Positions 7,912-16,869 are shown, numbered from the stretch's first letter. The stretch: DNA of 34,758 bases from Bacteroidota bacterium (GCA_023429825.1 JAEZDC010000051.1:1-34758), one strand, 5' to 3'. The notes: generated by a model not told the origin, from the letters alone. Program-made: numbers and translations.

Positions 7912-9321
7912 TTAAACTTTAGTTGTGTCACTCATTTGTACGTTCGGAACTTTACTCAGCAAATTCAACTTCTGCCCCTTCACTCCTGCTGCCAAATATT
8001 GCAATATTGCCTTTGCCCCATCTTTACCAGCTTGAACAGCGTCCACAACTTCTCTTCCACCATTTACACAATCACCACCTGCAAACACACCTTGAATGTT
8101 AGTGATGCTTTTATCATTGACTTCAATCTTTCCGCGGTTATTCTTCAACTGCATTGAATTAACTAAAGAAGCAAATGGATTTTGTCCTGTTGCCTTTATC
8201 ACCATATCGACCTCCAAAGAGATCGTTTCACCAGTTGGCTCTGGTGCAGGTTTTCCTGAAGCATCAGGGGCACCTAATCTCATTACATCACAAACAAGCG
8301 CTTTTACCTTACCATTGTCCCCGATAACTTCTTTTGGTGCTGCAAGCCACTGCATCTTACAACCATCCAACAATGCAATATCTAATTCATGTTGCGTACA
8401 GTTTTTCTGCGCTTCTGTTCTCCTGTACACCATAGTCACATCCTTTGCACCTAATCTTTTGGCTTGTGTAGCTGCATCAATGGCTGTCATGCCCATTCCG
8501 ATAACAGCCACTTTATCTCCAACAGGAATTTCTTTGTAAGTTTTACTTCTAAGATTGTAGATAAACGATATAGCATCTTCCACTCCTTCTAATTCTTCAC
8601 CCGGAATATTCAGTTTATTTGCTAACCCTACTCCGACAGCTAAGTAAACTGCATCGTATTCTGACTGCAATTGCTCAAGAGTAACACTAGCGCCTAAAGT
8701 TTGGTTGTATTTAATTTCAATTCCCCCTAATGAAGTAATGAAATCAACTTCATCTTTGCAGAACTCAGGTGTAACTTTATACGCAGCAATACCGTAAGTC
8801 ATCAGGCCACCACCTTTACTTTCTTTTTCATAAACGGTGACATCTATTCCTTCTCTCGATAGAACATGCGCACAGCTTAAGCCTGCAGGACCAGCACCAA
8901 CAACAGCTACTTTCAATCCATTAGAGGATTTTCTTTCAAACAGGTTCCATTTGTTGCTGATCGCAGGTTCTGTTGAGTACCGCTGCAGTTTTGCAATTGG
9001 TATTGGCGGCTCATGCAAAAGATTGTACACACAACTTCCTTCACATAATTTTTCTACAGGGCAGACTTTCGAGCAACCGCCGCCGAAAATGTTCGATTGA
9101 AAAATAGTGTGAGCCGAGCCTTTGACATTATCTGTTGTGATCTGCTTTATAAACTTTGGAATATTAATGCTCGTTGGGCAACTTTTAATACAAGGTGCAT
9201 CATAACAAAACAGGCAACGATTGGCTTCAACAAGTGCAGCTTCCTTGTTATCGAAGGGAGGATGGATGTCGCTGAAGTTTTTATCGTATTGCTCAGCTGT
9301 GAGGCGATTAGATTTGATCAT
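7912..9321 (-). CDS. preT: Dihydropyrimidine dehydrogenase, FAD subunit PreT
   Basis: This NAD(P)H-oxidising partner of PreA is homologous to the glutamate synthase small subunit. N-terminal cysteine motifs (C36, C39, C44, C48 and C83, C87, C93, C97) bind two 4Fe-4S clusters. The FAD site GAGPAG is at 142-147. A second Rossmann motif for NAD(P)H is at about 271-285 (VAVIGMGMTAIDAA), slightly atypical. A C-terminal FAD segment (VFAGGDCVNGG) is near 415. The length of 469 aa is somewhat longer than E. coli PreT. It lies 48 nt before preA and 93 nt after the amidase gene, with a dispersed repeat in that gap. NADH versus NADPH preference cannot be settled by eye. Confidence 0.93.
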   Translation of the reverse strand: MIKSNRLTAEQYDKNFSDIHPPFDNKEAALVEANRCLFCYDAPCIKSCPTSINIPKFIKQITTDNVKGSAHTIFQSNIFGGGCSKVCPVEKLCEGSCVYNLLHEPPIPIAKLQRYSTEPAISNKWNLFERKSSNGLKVAVVGAGPAGLSCAHVLSREGIDVTVYEKESKGGGLMTYGIAAYKVTPEFCKDEVDFITSLGGIEIKYNQTLGASVTLEQLQSEYDAVYLAVGVGLANKLNIPGEELEGVEDAISFIYNLRSKTYKEIPVGDKVAVIGMGMTAIDAATQAKRLGAKDVTMVYRRTEAQKNCTQHELDIALLDGCKMQWLAAPKEVIGDNGKVKALVCDVMRLGAPDASGKPAPEPTGETISLEVDMVIKATGQNPFASLVNSMQLKNNRGKIEVNDKSITNIQGVFAGGDCVNGGREVVDAVQAGKDGAKAILQYLAAGVKGQKLNLLSKVPNVQMSDTTKV

Positions 9322-9348
9322 TGCAATGTGTTTATTGCTGAATAAAGT

Positions 9349-9382
9349 TCAGAACGTTGAAGAGTGCGACGCAACAGAAGCT
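9349..9382 (-). repeat. Dispersed GTTGCGTCGCA repeat, copy B
   Basis: On the minus strand it reads AGCTTCTGTTGCGTCGCACT followed by CTTCAACGTTCTGAA. It occupies the junction between preT and the upstream amidase gene, inside the probable operon. Confidence 0.65.
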
Positions 9383-9414
9383 ACATAGTAGCAAGGAAGT
9401 TGGGTCAATAAAAA

Positions 9415-10281
9415 TTATAACTCTGTCAGCTTCGCATAAGTTTCAGGTCTTCTGTCCCTGAAGAACTGCCACACACCTCTTACTTCATCGATCATATCAA
9501 GATCAAATTCTGCGATAAGCAGTTCATCTTTGTCTTCACTGGCTTTAGCGAAAATCTGCCCACGGGGATCAACGAAATAAGATGTGCCATAAAACTTACC
9601 AAGATTCCATGGCTTTTCTTCACCCACACGATTAATGCAGCCCATAAAATATCCATTGGCAGCAGCATGTGCAGGTTGTTCCAGTTGCCACAAGTATTGA
9701 CTCAATCCCGCAACAGTTGCAGAAGGATTGTACACGATCTCAGCACCATTTAATCCAAGGCATCTTGCTCCATCGGGAAAATGACGGTCATAACATATGT
9801 ACACACCAATCTTTGCATATTTCGTTTGGAATACAGGATAACCCAGGTTGCCCGGCTTGAAGAAAAACTTCTCCCAGAAACCGCTTGTGTGTGGAATATG
9901 ATTTTTACGATACTTTCCTAAGTATGTTCCATCAGCATCGATCACCGCTGCTGTATTGTACAACACACCAGCTTGCTCTCTTTCATATATCGGAACAATG
10001 ATCACCATATTATACTTCTTAGCATACTGCGCCATCAATTCGGTTGTAGGACCAGGAACTGTTTCAGCACTTTCATACCATCGCTTATCCTGTCCCGGGC
10101 AGAAATAAGGCGTATTGAAAATTTCCTGTAAGCAAAGTATCTGCACACCTTTTTGTCCGGCTTCTTCAATATAAGGAATGTGTTTCTCTACCATTGCGTT
10201 CACGATCTCCTGTATCGTTCCTTCGCCTTCTGTTTTTGGAAGAGACATTTGTATCAACCCTGACTTGATGATTCTTGGCAT
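9415..10281 (-). CDS. Beta-ureidopropionase-like amidase (nitrilase superfamily)
   Basis: The predicted reaction is hydrolysis of N-carbamoyl-beta-alanine (or N-carbamoyl-beta-aminoisobutyrate) to beta-alanine, CO2 and ammonia, third in the reductive pyrimidine route. The nitrilase triad is visible: E53 (LQEIF), K126 (YRKNHIP) and C163 (YICYDRHFP). The 288-aa length is normal for bacterial carbon-nitrogen hydrolases. The segments GFWEKFFFKPGN and YLWQLEQPAHAAANGYFMG resemble beta-ureidopropionases and N-carbamoylputrescine amidases. The location between dihydropyrimidinase and PreT settles the substrate in favour of carbamoyl-beta-amino acids. It is separated from the dihydropyrimidinase gene by 132 nt that carry repeat copy C. 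Confidence 0.9.
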   Translation of the reverse strand: MPRIIKSGLIQMSLPKTEGEGTIQEIVNAMVEKHIPYIEEAGQKGVQILCLQEIFNTPYFCPGQDKRWYESAETVPGPTTELMAQYAKKYNMVIIVPIYEREQAGVLYNTAAVIDADGTYLGKYRKNHIPHTSGFWEKFFFKPGNLGYPVFQTKYAKIGVYICYDRHFPDGARCLGLNGAEIVYNPSATVAGLSQYLWQLEQPAHAAANGYFMGCINRVGEEKPWNLGKFYGTSYFVDPRGQIFAKASEDKDELLIAEFDLDMIDEVRGVWQFFRDRRPETYAKLTEL

Positions 10282-10323
10282 AATCGTGAATTTATAGTTT
10301 CAGTTTGTAGTGTTTAGTTTATA

Positions 10324-10386
10324 ATACCAGCTTTTGTTTTTCATGGCATCGCCTGTTGCGTCGCAATCACTTCATCGTTCCGAACA
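10324..10386 (+). repeat. Dispersed GTTGCGTCGCA repeat, copy C (long form)
   Basis: A 57-nt stretch from 10324 is identical to copy D (from 14769) except at three positions. It includes TTTGTTTTTCATGGCATCGC and then TGTTGCGTCGCAATCACTTC. It sits between the amidase and dihydropyrimidinase genes. Confidence 0.75.
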
Positions 10387-10413
10387 TGTGGCAACAGAGA
10401 GCAGACATACAAT

Positions 10414-11796
10414 TTAAATTATTTGAGTGACTTTATTGCGTTTAATGAATTGGCCATATCCCTTATCTATAAAGCATTTATTATCATCTATTGCAACTTG
10501 TCCTCGCAATAGCACTGTCTTTACTTTTCCTGTTACTTCCCATCCTTCGTACCCCGAATAATCCACATTCATATGATGTGTTTTAGCAGAGATCGTGTGC
10601 TGTTCGTTAGGGTCAAAAATGACGATATCTGCATCACTATCCACTGCAATTGTTCCTTTGCTAGGAAACATCCCGAAGATCTTTGCAGGATTTGTACAAG
10701 CCACTTCAACATATTTGTTTAGCGTGATCTTTCCTTTAGACACACCCTCACTGAATAACAATTCCATTCTATTTTCTATTGCAGGATGACCGTTAGGGAT
10801 TTTAGAGAAATCCTTCTCCCCCATTTTCTTTTGCTCCCACATAAACGGACAATGATCTGTTGCTACCACTTGTACGAGTCCTTGATTAATGCCAGCCCAA
10901 AGTGTAGCCTGGTCTTTCTTTTCTCTTAGCGGTGGGCTCATCACCCACTTTGCTCCTTCGAAATTTTTCTCATACAGAGATGCATCAAGGATCAAATACT
11001 GAATGCAGGTCTCTACAAATACCTTCCGATTTTTAGCGGTTGCATTTCTTACAGCATTCAATGCGCCTTCGCAAGTGAGGTGAACGATGTAACCGGGGCA
11101 GCCTGTATAACCCGCCATCTCCACAAATCTTTCTGAAGCTTCGGCCTCTGTTACTTCGGGCTGTGATAAATAATGATAAAGTGGTGAAAGTTTCCTTTCA
11201 GCTTTGTGCTTAGCAATCAGGTAATCGATCATATCACCATTGGTTGCATGAACGTTTATCAAACCACCGTGCTCCTTCACTTCCTCCATCAAACCGATCA
11301 TCTGGCGATCATCGATCATTAAAGCACCTTTATACGCCATGAAAGTTTTGAAGGAAACAATTCCTTCTTTTTCTATCATGTGCTTTATCTCTTTTTTGGT
11401 ATTCTCGTTAAAATCTGTAACAGCCATATGGAAGCTGTAATCACCAACACAGTTTCCTTGAGCCCTACTGTTCCATTCGTCTAAGGCAGATTGCAAAGAA
11501 TTACCTTGCTTCTGCAAAACGAAATCGATCACCATTGTCGTTCCGCCAAACAGAGCTGCTCTTGTTCCGGTTTCGTAATTATCGCTGGAGAATGTTCCCA
11601 TAAAAGGCATATCTAAATGCACGTGCGGATCAATTCCACCCGGGAATACCAACTTACCTGAAGCATCAATTTCTTTATCAGCTTTAACAGGCAAACCTTT
11701 TCCAATGGCTTTCACTTTTTCACCTTCGATGAAAATATCGGCTACATAATCGTCGGTAGCGGTAATGATTCTTCCGTTTTTGATTAAAATACTCAT
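10414..11796 (-). CDS. hydA: Dihydropyrimidinase
   Basis: This cytoplasmic zinc amidohydrolase opens dihydrouracil or dihydrothymine to the N-carbamoyl-beta-amino acid. It has the cyclic amidohydrolase fold with the metal ligands expected: H58 and H60 (DPHVHLD), carboxylated lysine K150 (FKTFMAYKG), H183, H239 and D314 (VATDHCPF). The 460-aa length is typical of D-hydantoinase/dihydropyrimidinase. It is flanked by the permease gene upstream and the amidase downstream. The start at 11796 lies directly beside a palindromic repeat (11800-11842). A hydantoinase role is possible by family, but PreTA and the amidase in the same block point to pyrimidines. Confidence 0.95.
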   Translation of the reverse strand: MSILIKNGRIITATDDYVADIFIEGEKVKAIGKGLPVKADKEIDASGKLVFPGGIDPHVHLDMPFMGTFSSDNYETGTRAALFGGTTMVIDFVLQKQGNSLQSALDEWNSRAQGNCVGDYSFHMAVTDFNENTKKEIKHMIEKEGIVSFKTFMAYKGALMIDDRQMIGLMEEVKEHGGLINVHATNGDMIDYLIAKHKAERKLSPLYHYLSQPEVTEAEASERFVEMAGYTGCPGYIVHLTCEGALNAVRNATAKNRKVFVETCIQYLILDASLYEKNFEGAKWVMSPPLREKKDQATLWAGINQGLVQVVATDHCPFMWEQKKMGEKDFSKIPNGHPAIENRMELLFSEGVSKGKITLNKYVEVACTNPAKIFGMFPSKGTIAVDSDADIVIFDPNEQHTISAKTHHMNVDYSGYEGWEVTGKVKTVLLRGQVAIDDNKCFIDKGYGQFIKRNKVTQII

Positions 11797-11799
11797 AAT

Positions 11800-11842
11800 G
11801 ACCTCACCCTCGATCCCTCTCCAAGAGAGAGGGAGGCCGGGC
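11800..11842 (-). repeat. Palindromic C/T-rich repeat in the permease-dihydropyrimidinase gap
   Basis: TCCCTCTC (11814-11821) pairs with GAGAGGGA (11827-11834) around a five-base loop, with flanks GGCCTCC and GAGGGTGAGGTC on the minus strand. It fills nearly the whole 53-nt gap. It has the look of dispersed palindromic elements known in many Bacteroidota genomes; that family link is from memory. It is unrelated in sequence to the GTTGCGTCGCA repeat. Confidence 0.6.
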
Positions 11843-11849
11843 TAAAATT

Positions 11850-13379
11850 TTAATGAATAACTTTTTGTTTTAACACTTCAGCAACTGGTTGCGCATTCAG
11901 CAACTCAACTTCAGGTTCTTCTTCTATCAAGGTAACCTTCTTCATCATTAATAAATACAGCAACCCACTTACGAAAAATCCTACAAACCATGCATAGTTA
12001 TACAAATGAGAAACCCATGAAGGAAATGTCTCTGCGCTTATCACTTTTATTGTAAGCAAAAATCCCGGGACGTTGGGAAGTATTCCCAGCAACAATGCGA
12101 TGATCGCCTTCTGATTAAAACCTGCTGTATAGCTATATCTTCCTTTATGGCTGTATAATTGTTTTACGTTAAGATGTTGCTTACGTATGAAATAATAATC
12201 CACGATCATTATTCCTCCAATTGGTCCGAGTAAACTTGAGTAACCTACTAACCATGTGAAAATGTATCCTGTAGGGTCTGCGACTAACTTCCATGGAAAA
12301 ATCAACACACCCAACACACCTGTAATGAATCCACCAGTCTTAAAACTGATTTTCTTTGGAGCAAGATTCGCAAAATCATTTGCAGGGCTTACGATGTTGG
12401 CTGCGATGTTTGTTGCTAAGGTTGAAATAGCCACTGCTATCATTGCAATGCTCACTAAAAGCTTACTGCTGAATTTTCCTGCCAGCGCAACAGGATCCCA
12501 ATTCGTTTCACCGTAGATGATCACTGTTGCAGAAGTAACCACTACGCCGATAAATGCAAACAAAGTCATAGATGGGGGTAACCCAATCGCCTGCCCGTTG
12601 ATCTGTGCTCTCTGGCTTTTTGCATAGCGGGTAAAATCCGGAATATTTAACGAAAGCGTTGCCCAGAATCCTACCATTCCTGTTAATGCAGGAAAAAAGA
12701 AATTCCAGAACTCCCCACTCGTCGCGAATTTTGATGGCTCATTCAATATTGGTCCTAAACCACCACCTGCATTGATTGCCCAGAATAGTAAGGCAAGCGC
12801 AGCAACAGGCAAAAAGATGGCTTTAAATACTAATAATTTCCTGATGCTTTCAACACCCAAATACACTACCCACATGTTCAGTAACCAGAAAATAATAAAA
12901 CAAATTGCAGGAGCAGTTTTTAAATCGAATGAAGCTGGAAATACCTGTGGCAAGTTTGAAAATGAAGGAAACCAAAGTACCGTCATCTGGTATAATGCAA
13001 ACCCTCCAATCCATGTCTGAATACCAAACCAACCACATGCAACAATAGCTCTGAGTATGGCAGGAATATTTGCTCCTGCCGTACCGAAACTTGCTCTTGC
13101 AAACACAGGAAAGGGTATTCCGTATTTAGCCCCGGCATGACCATTCAGTATCATTGGTATGAGTACAATAGTATTACCAAGGAAAATAGTTGTGATCGCC
13201 TGCCACCAATTCATTCCACCACCAATTAATGAACTTGCGAGCATATACGTCGGAATGCATAAACTCATGCTGATCCATAATGCAGCATAGTTCCACATGC
13301 CCCATGTTCTTTTATGTTTTGGAACCGGTGCAAGGTCTTCGCTGTAGAGAGAGGATGTTTTTATTTCATTCTCTTGCAT
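11850..13379 (-). CDS. NCS1-family nucleobase:cation symporter
   Basis: This is an inner-membrane secondary transporter of 509 aa with about 12 hydrophobic segments. The N-terminus carries the NCS1 signature around KRTWGMWNYAALWISMSL (residues 24-41). The segment GWFGIQTWIGG has W117 and Q121 at the positions of substrate-stacking and binding residues in the hydantoin transporter Mhp1. ATNIAANIVSPANDFANL near 330-350 is another family motif. The gene order predicts uptake of uracil, thymine or their dihydro forms. Allantoin or hydantoin are alternatives within the family. It lies 19 nt after the aminotransferase and 53 nt before dihydropyrimidinase, so it is probably cotranscribed. Confidence 0.9.
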   Translation of the reverse strand: MQENEIKTSSLYSEDLAPVPKHKRTWGMWNYAALWISMSLCIPTYMLASSLIGGGMNWWQAITTIFLGNTIVLIPMILNGHAGAKYGIPFPVFARASFGTAGANIPAILRAIVACGWFGIQTWIGGFALYQMTVLWFPSFSNLPQVFPASFDLKTAPAICFIIFWLLNMWVVYLGVESIRKLLVFKAIFLPVAALALLFWAINAGGGLGPILNEPSKFATSGEFWNFFFPALTGMVGFWATLSLNIPDFTRYAKSQRAQINGQAIGLPPSMTLFAFIGVVVTSATVIIYGETNWDPVALAGKFSSKLLVSIAMIAVAISTLATNIAANIVSPANDFANLAPKKISFKTGGFITGVLGVLIFPWKLVADPTGYIFTWLVGYSSLLGPIGGIMIVDYYFIRKQHLNVKQLYSHKGRYSYTAGFNQKAIIALLLGILPNVPGFLLTIKVISAETFPSWVSHLYNYAWFVGFFVSGLLYLLMMKKVTLIEEEPEVELLNAQPVAEVLKQKVIH

Positions 13380-13398
13380 ACAATGATTTGTTTATGGA

Positions 13399-14751
13399 TT
13401 ATGCTGTTACATATTCATCAGCAGTAGCTATTGCTTCACTAATGATCGCCATACCTTCATCTATTTCTTGCTTTGTTACACAAAGAGGAGGAGCAATAAA
13501 AATATAACTCCATCTAACAAACGTGTACATACCCAACTCCCTGATCTTTGCTGCCACCTTATTCATCACTACCATATCTGCAGCACCAGCGTTGAAAGGG
13601 GCCATTGGTTCTTTTGTATCCCTGTTCTTCACCAACTCAATACAACCTAATAAACCGGTATTTCTCCAATCACCGATTGAAGGATGTTTTTTCTTTAGTT
13701 TCTCTACCTGCTGATCAACATACTTACTCATCTCTCTCGTATTCTCAATCAGGTTTTCGTCTTCATAAATCTGCAAAGTCTCCAAAGCTGCAGCACAACT
13801 AACAGGATGAGCAGAGTACGTTAACCCCAGTGGTAATATCTGGTCATCAAATTTTTCTGCTATCTTATCACTCACCATTAAACACCCAAACGGAAGATAA
13901 CCACAAGTGAGCCCTTTAGCCATGGTGATCATATCCGGAATGATACCATGGTTTTGAAAGCCAAACCATTGACCTGTTCTTCCAAAGCCACTCATCACTT
14001 CATCAGCGATCAATAGAATTCCATGTTTGTTACAGAGCTCTCTCACTGCTTTCATATAACCAACCGGGTATTTCAAGCAACCAGACGAACCACTTTCTCC
14101 CTCCAGTAAAATCGCAGCAATATTGTTAGCGCCTTCATAAGCAATTATTCTTTCAAGAGAAGCCACTGCATCTTTCAGCAAATTCTCTTCGCCGTAGTCA
14201 TATCGGTAGGCATACGGAAGATCGAAGTGAACAAAGTTTGGTGCCTGCTGGCCATCCATTGGTAGACGGCGAGGATCACCACTTGCACTCATTGCACCAT
14301 ACGATGAACCATGATAAGATTGGTAACGGGTTAATATTTTATGCCGCCCCGTATACAATCTCGCCAGCTTAATTGCATTCTCAATTGATGTAGCGCCGCA
14401 TAAAGTGAAGAAAGCTTTATTGAGATCGCCCGGGCAAATCTCTGCAAGCTTCTTTCCCAACTTTCCTCTTACTTCTGTAACACAACTTGGTGTTACATAC
14501 GCCACTTCCTGCATTTGCTTTGCCACCGCATCCGTTATACGTTGATTACCGTGACCAATATTTACATTCATCAATCCACTTGAAAAATCTATATATGGCT
14601 TACCCTCATAATCGTACAGGTATACTCCTTTTGCAAACTTCACAGCAATGGGATTCAATCCACTTTGTTTGCTCCAGCTAAACAAAGTATAGTCAAGATT
14701 TTCCTGGATAATTTCTTTTGTGTTCGATTTTGTGGCTACTGTTTCTAACAT
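13399..14751 (-). CDS. Class III omega-aminotransferase, probably for beta-alanine
   Basis: This is a PLP-dependent aminotransferase of 450 aa. The PLP-binding lysine is K279 (MAKGLTCGYLPFG) and D250 (LIADEVMSGFGRTG) contacts the pyridine nitrogen. Signature segments include SSGLMNVNIGHG near 57 and the cofactor-phosphate region CGATSIENAIKLAR near 118. Close families are taurine- and beta-alanine:pyruvate/2-oxoglutarate aminotransferases. Between the pyrimidine enzymes and a malonate-semialdehyde-type dehydrogenase, it should convert beta-alanine to malonate semialdehyde, or beta-aminoisobutyrate to methylmalonate semialdehyde. The amino acceptor is not visible from sequence. The permease gene follows after 19 nt; upstream is a 174-nt gap holding repeat copy D. 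Confidence 0.9.
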   Translation of the reverse strand: MLETVATKSNTKEIIQENLDYTLFSWSKQSGLNPIAVKFAKGVYLYDYEGKPYIDFSSGLMNVNIGHGNQRITDAVAKQMQEVAYVTPSCVTEVRGKLGKKLAEICPGDLNKAFFTLCGATSIENAIKLARLYTGRHKILTRYQSYHGSSYGAMSASGDPRRLPMDGQQAPNFVHFDLPYAYRYDYGEENLLKDAVASLERIIAYEGANNIAAILLEGESGSSGCLKYPVGYMKAVRELCNKHGILLIADEVMSGFGRTGQWFGFQNHGIIPDMITMAKGLTCGYLPFGCLMVSDKIAEKFDDQILPLGLTYSAHPVSCAAALETLQIYEDENLIENTREMSKYVDQQVEKLKKKHPSIGDWRNTGLLGCIELVKNRDTKEPMAPFNAGAADMVVMNKVAAKIRELGMYTFVRWSYIFIAPPLCVTKQEIDEGMAIISEAIATADEYVTA

Positions 14752-14768
14752 GATTTTATTTTTTTAGG

Positions 14769-14830
14769 ATACCAGCCTTTGTTTTTCATAGCGTCGCCTG
14801 TTGCGTCGCAATCACTTCATCGTTCTAAGC
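14769..14830 (+). repeat. Dispersed GTTGCGTCGCA repeat, copy D (long form)
   Basis: It matches copy C over 57 nt with three differences and ends at TTCATCGTTC. It is in the gap between mmsA and the aminotransferase gene, so copies C and D bracket a 4.4-kb part of the operon in the same orientation. Confidence 0.75.
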
Positions 14831-14925
14831 ATTGCTGATCAATGCACGAATTCTTACTTCATCAATATTGTGACGTTTTGCGATGATAGGACGGGAAATT
14901 CGTTTCATTCCGCCTATTCTGCCCG

Positions 14926-16389
14926 TTAACTCATCCAATTCACTCCCGCCTCAGGATTCCATTTCGTCGTACTTTTCTTCAGCTTTGTCCAGAACTCTAT
15001 GGAACTTTTTCCGGTGATATCACCTACACCAAATTTGCTTTCATTCCATCCACCAAAACTGAATGGCTCGCGGGGAACAGGTACACCAACGTTAACGCCG
15101 ATCATTCCTGCACTCGCTCTTTCCATAATGTAACGAGCTGCGCCGCCATTCTGCGTAAACACACTTGCTGCATTACCATAAGGATTTGCATTCTCGATTG
15201 CAAGCGCTTCATCAACCGTCTTCGTTCTCATTATACTAATAACGGGACCAAAAATTTCTTCTTTGGCAACATCCATCTCGGGCTTCACCCAATCAATGAC
15301 TGTGGGGCCTACATACGTTCCTTTTTCCTTTCCTTCTACCAATGTGTTTCTTCCGTCAACTAAAATTTTAGCGCCTTGCTTTTCAGCTTCAGTGATGTAT
15401 CGCTCGATTCGTTCTTTAGATTCTTTGTTAATGACTGCACCTAAATTTTTCCCAGGGATGATCTTTCTTGCTTCTTCACATATCTTTTCAATGATCGGAT
15501 CAACTTCGCCGACAGCAACCATTGCTGATGCAGCCATACATCTTTGCCCGGCACAACCACTCATACTTGCAGCAACGTTCTGCGCTGTCATTGTTGGAAT
15601 GGCATCCGGCAATACCATCAGATGATTCTTTGCGCCACCCAATGCAAGACATCGCTTAAAACTATTTGTAGCTCGCTGGTAAACGATCTTAGCAACTTTC
15701 GTGGATCCCACAAATGAAACAGCTTCAATATGGGGATGATCACAGATAGCTTCAACTATTTCAACATCACCATGAACAATACTGAAAACGCCATCAGGCA
15801 ATCCCGCTTCTTTCAACAACTCGGCAATTCTTCCGCAGCATAATGGAACCTTCTCAGAGGGTTTTAATATCATACAGTTTCCCAAGGCTATCGCATTTGG
15901 AATTGTCCAATTAGGTACCATCGCCGGGAAATTAAAAGGAACGATAGAAGCAACAACTCCTAGTGGAACGTGTTCCGTTCTGCATTCAACGCCTTTGCTT
16001 ACTTCGAGAATTTCTCCTGTAGTTAATTGCGGGAGCGAAGTAGCAAACTCTGTAAGTTCAATACACTTTTCAATCTCAGCAATTGATTCACTGATCGTCT
16101 TTCCATTTTCTTCTGTACATAATTCAGCCAATTCCTGCATGTGTTTTTCCAATAAGCTTTTGTAACGAAAAAACACTTGCACTCTTTCTTTGATCGGCAT
16201 CCTGCTCCATGCGGGAAATGCAGCTTTTGCCGCTTTCACTGCAGCTTTAAGATCATCATTTGTTGAGAGAGGAACTGTAGACAGCAAAACGCCATCAACC
16301 GGGGAAATAACATCCAAAGTTTTATTAGTGGATGCGGGTACGAATTTTCCGTTAATGAAATTCTGTACGGGAGAATACTTCATAAGCAA
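14926..16389 (-). CDS. mmsA: CoA-acylating (methyl)malonate-semialdehyde dehydrogenase
   Basis: It oxidises malonate semialdehyde or methylmalonate semialdehyde with CoA and NAD to acetyl-CoA or propionyl-CoA plus CO2. The catalytic cysteine is C284 (GCAGQRCMA). The motif ALGGAKNH (249-256) in place of the usual ELGGK marks the MMSDH subfamily, which lacks the general-base glutamate. The NAD-binding segment FVGSTKVAK is near 227, and PFNFPAMVPNW is near 151. The length of 487 aa is normal. It closes the beta-alanine branch and is the first gene of the catabolic part of the block. A second Met at residue 3 is an alternative start. A promoter-like pair lies 25-55 nt upstream. In other bacteria the enzyme also serves valine and myo-inositol catabolism. 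Confidence 0.95.
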   Translation of the reverse strand: MLMKYSPVQNFINGKFVPASTNKTLDVISPVDGVLLSTVPLSTNDDLKAAVKAAKAAFPAWSRMPIKERVQVFFRYKSLLEKHMQELAELCTEENGKTISESIAEIEKCIELTEFATSLPQLTTGEILEVSKGVECRTEHVPLGVVASIVPFNFPAMVPNWTIPNAIALGNCMILKPSEKVPLCCGRIAELLKEAGLPDGVFSIVHGDVEIVEAICDHPHIEAVSFVGSTKVAKIVYQRATNSFKRCLALGGAKNHLMVLPDAIPTMTAQNVAASMSGCAGQRCMAASAMVAVGEVDPIIEKICEEARKIIPGKNLGAVINKESKERIERYITEAEKQGAKILVDGRNTLVEGKEKGTYVGPTVIDWVKPEMDVAKEEIFGPVISIMRTKTVDEALAIENANPYGNAASVFTQNGGAARYIMERASAGMIGVNVGVPVPREPFSFGGWNESKFGVGDITGKSSIEFWTKLKKSTTKWNPEAGVNWMS

Positions 16390-16413
16390 GTCAGTTGTTA
16401 GTTAAGCGAACTG

Positions 16414-16444
16414 AAAATTTATGAAGATTTGACTAAACAGCCAA
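16414..16444 (-). promoter_or_regulatory. Candidate Bacteroidota promoter for mmsA and the pyrimidine block
   Basis: On the minus strand TTG (16444-16442), 20 nt, then TAAATTTT (16421-16414), seven of eight matches to TAnnTTTG. The predicted start of transcription is about 20 nt before the ATG. If real, it would let the catabolic genes be expressed apart from the two PTPS genes. Confidence 0.4.
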
Positions 16445-16458
16445 GTTTTACGGAGCAC

Positions 16459-16869
16459 CTAAGCTGGATATTCTACGAAGTTCCTGGGTGTTTCGTAGAG
16501 CCGTACCTGCAGATCAAACTCCGATTTAATATGAGGTCTTAAGAGGTTATAAATAACAATTACAATATTTTCTGCTGTAGGATTGAGGTCTTTGAACTCT
16601 TTTGTGTCGAGATTCAGATTTTTATGATCGAAACGACTATGAACTTCCCGTTGTACGATATCTGATAACTCTTTCATGTCGATCACATAGCCAGTCCTGG
16701 AATCGGGCTCCCCCACCACTTTCACCTCTAATTCGTAATTATGACCATGATAGTTAGGAAGATTGCATTTACCGAATACTTTTTCATTAGTAGCAGCATC
16801 CCATTCTGTTACATTCAGTCGGTGCGCTGCGTTGAAGTGTTCTTTGCGATATACTGCTACTTTCTTCAT
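16459..16869 (-). CDS. PTPS/QueD-family pterin synthase, second of a tandem pair
   Basis: This 136-aa enzyme belongs to the 6-pyruvoyl-/6-carboxy-tetrahydropterin synthase family, which converts 7,8-dihydroneopterin triphosphate. The zinc ligands are H16 (HFNAAH), H41 and H43 (YHGHN). The catalytic cysteine is C35, with spacing Cx5HGH as in tetrahydrobiopterin-type PTPS; E. coli QueD has Cx3HGH. D81-H82 (FDHKNLN) and the C-terminal E (RLYETPR) complete the site. The segment NPTAEN resembles QueD. Its start overlaps the stop of the preceding paralogue by one base (TAATG), implying translational coupling. It may serve queuosine/7-deazaguanine or a biopterin-like cofactor; no other queuosine gene is nearby. 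Confidence 0.88.
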   Translation of the reverse strand: MKKVAVYRKEHFNAAHRLNVTEWDAATNEKVFGKCNLPNYHGHNYELEVKVVGEPDSRTGYVIDMKELSDIVQREVHSRFDHKNLNLDTKEFKDLNPTAENIVIVIYNLLRPHIKSEFDLQVRLYETPRNFVEYPA

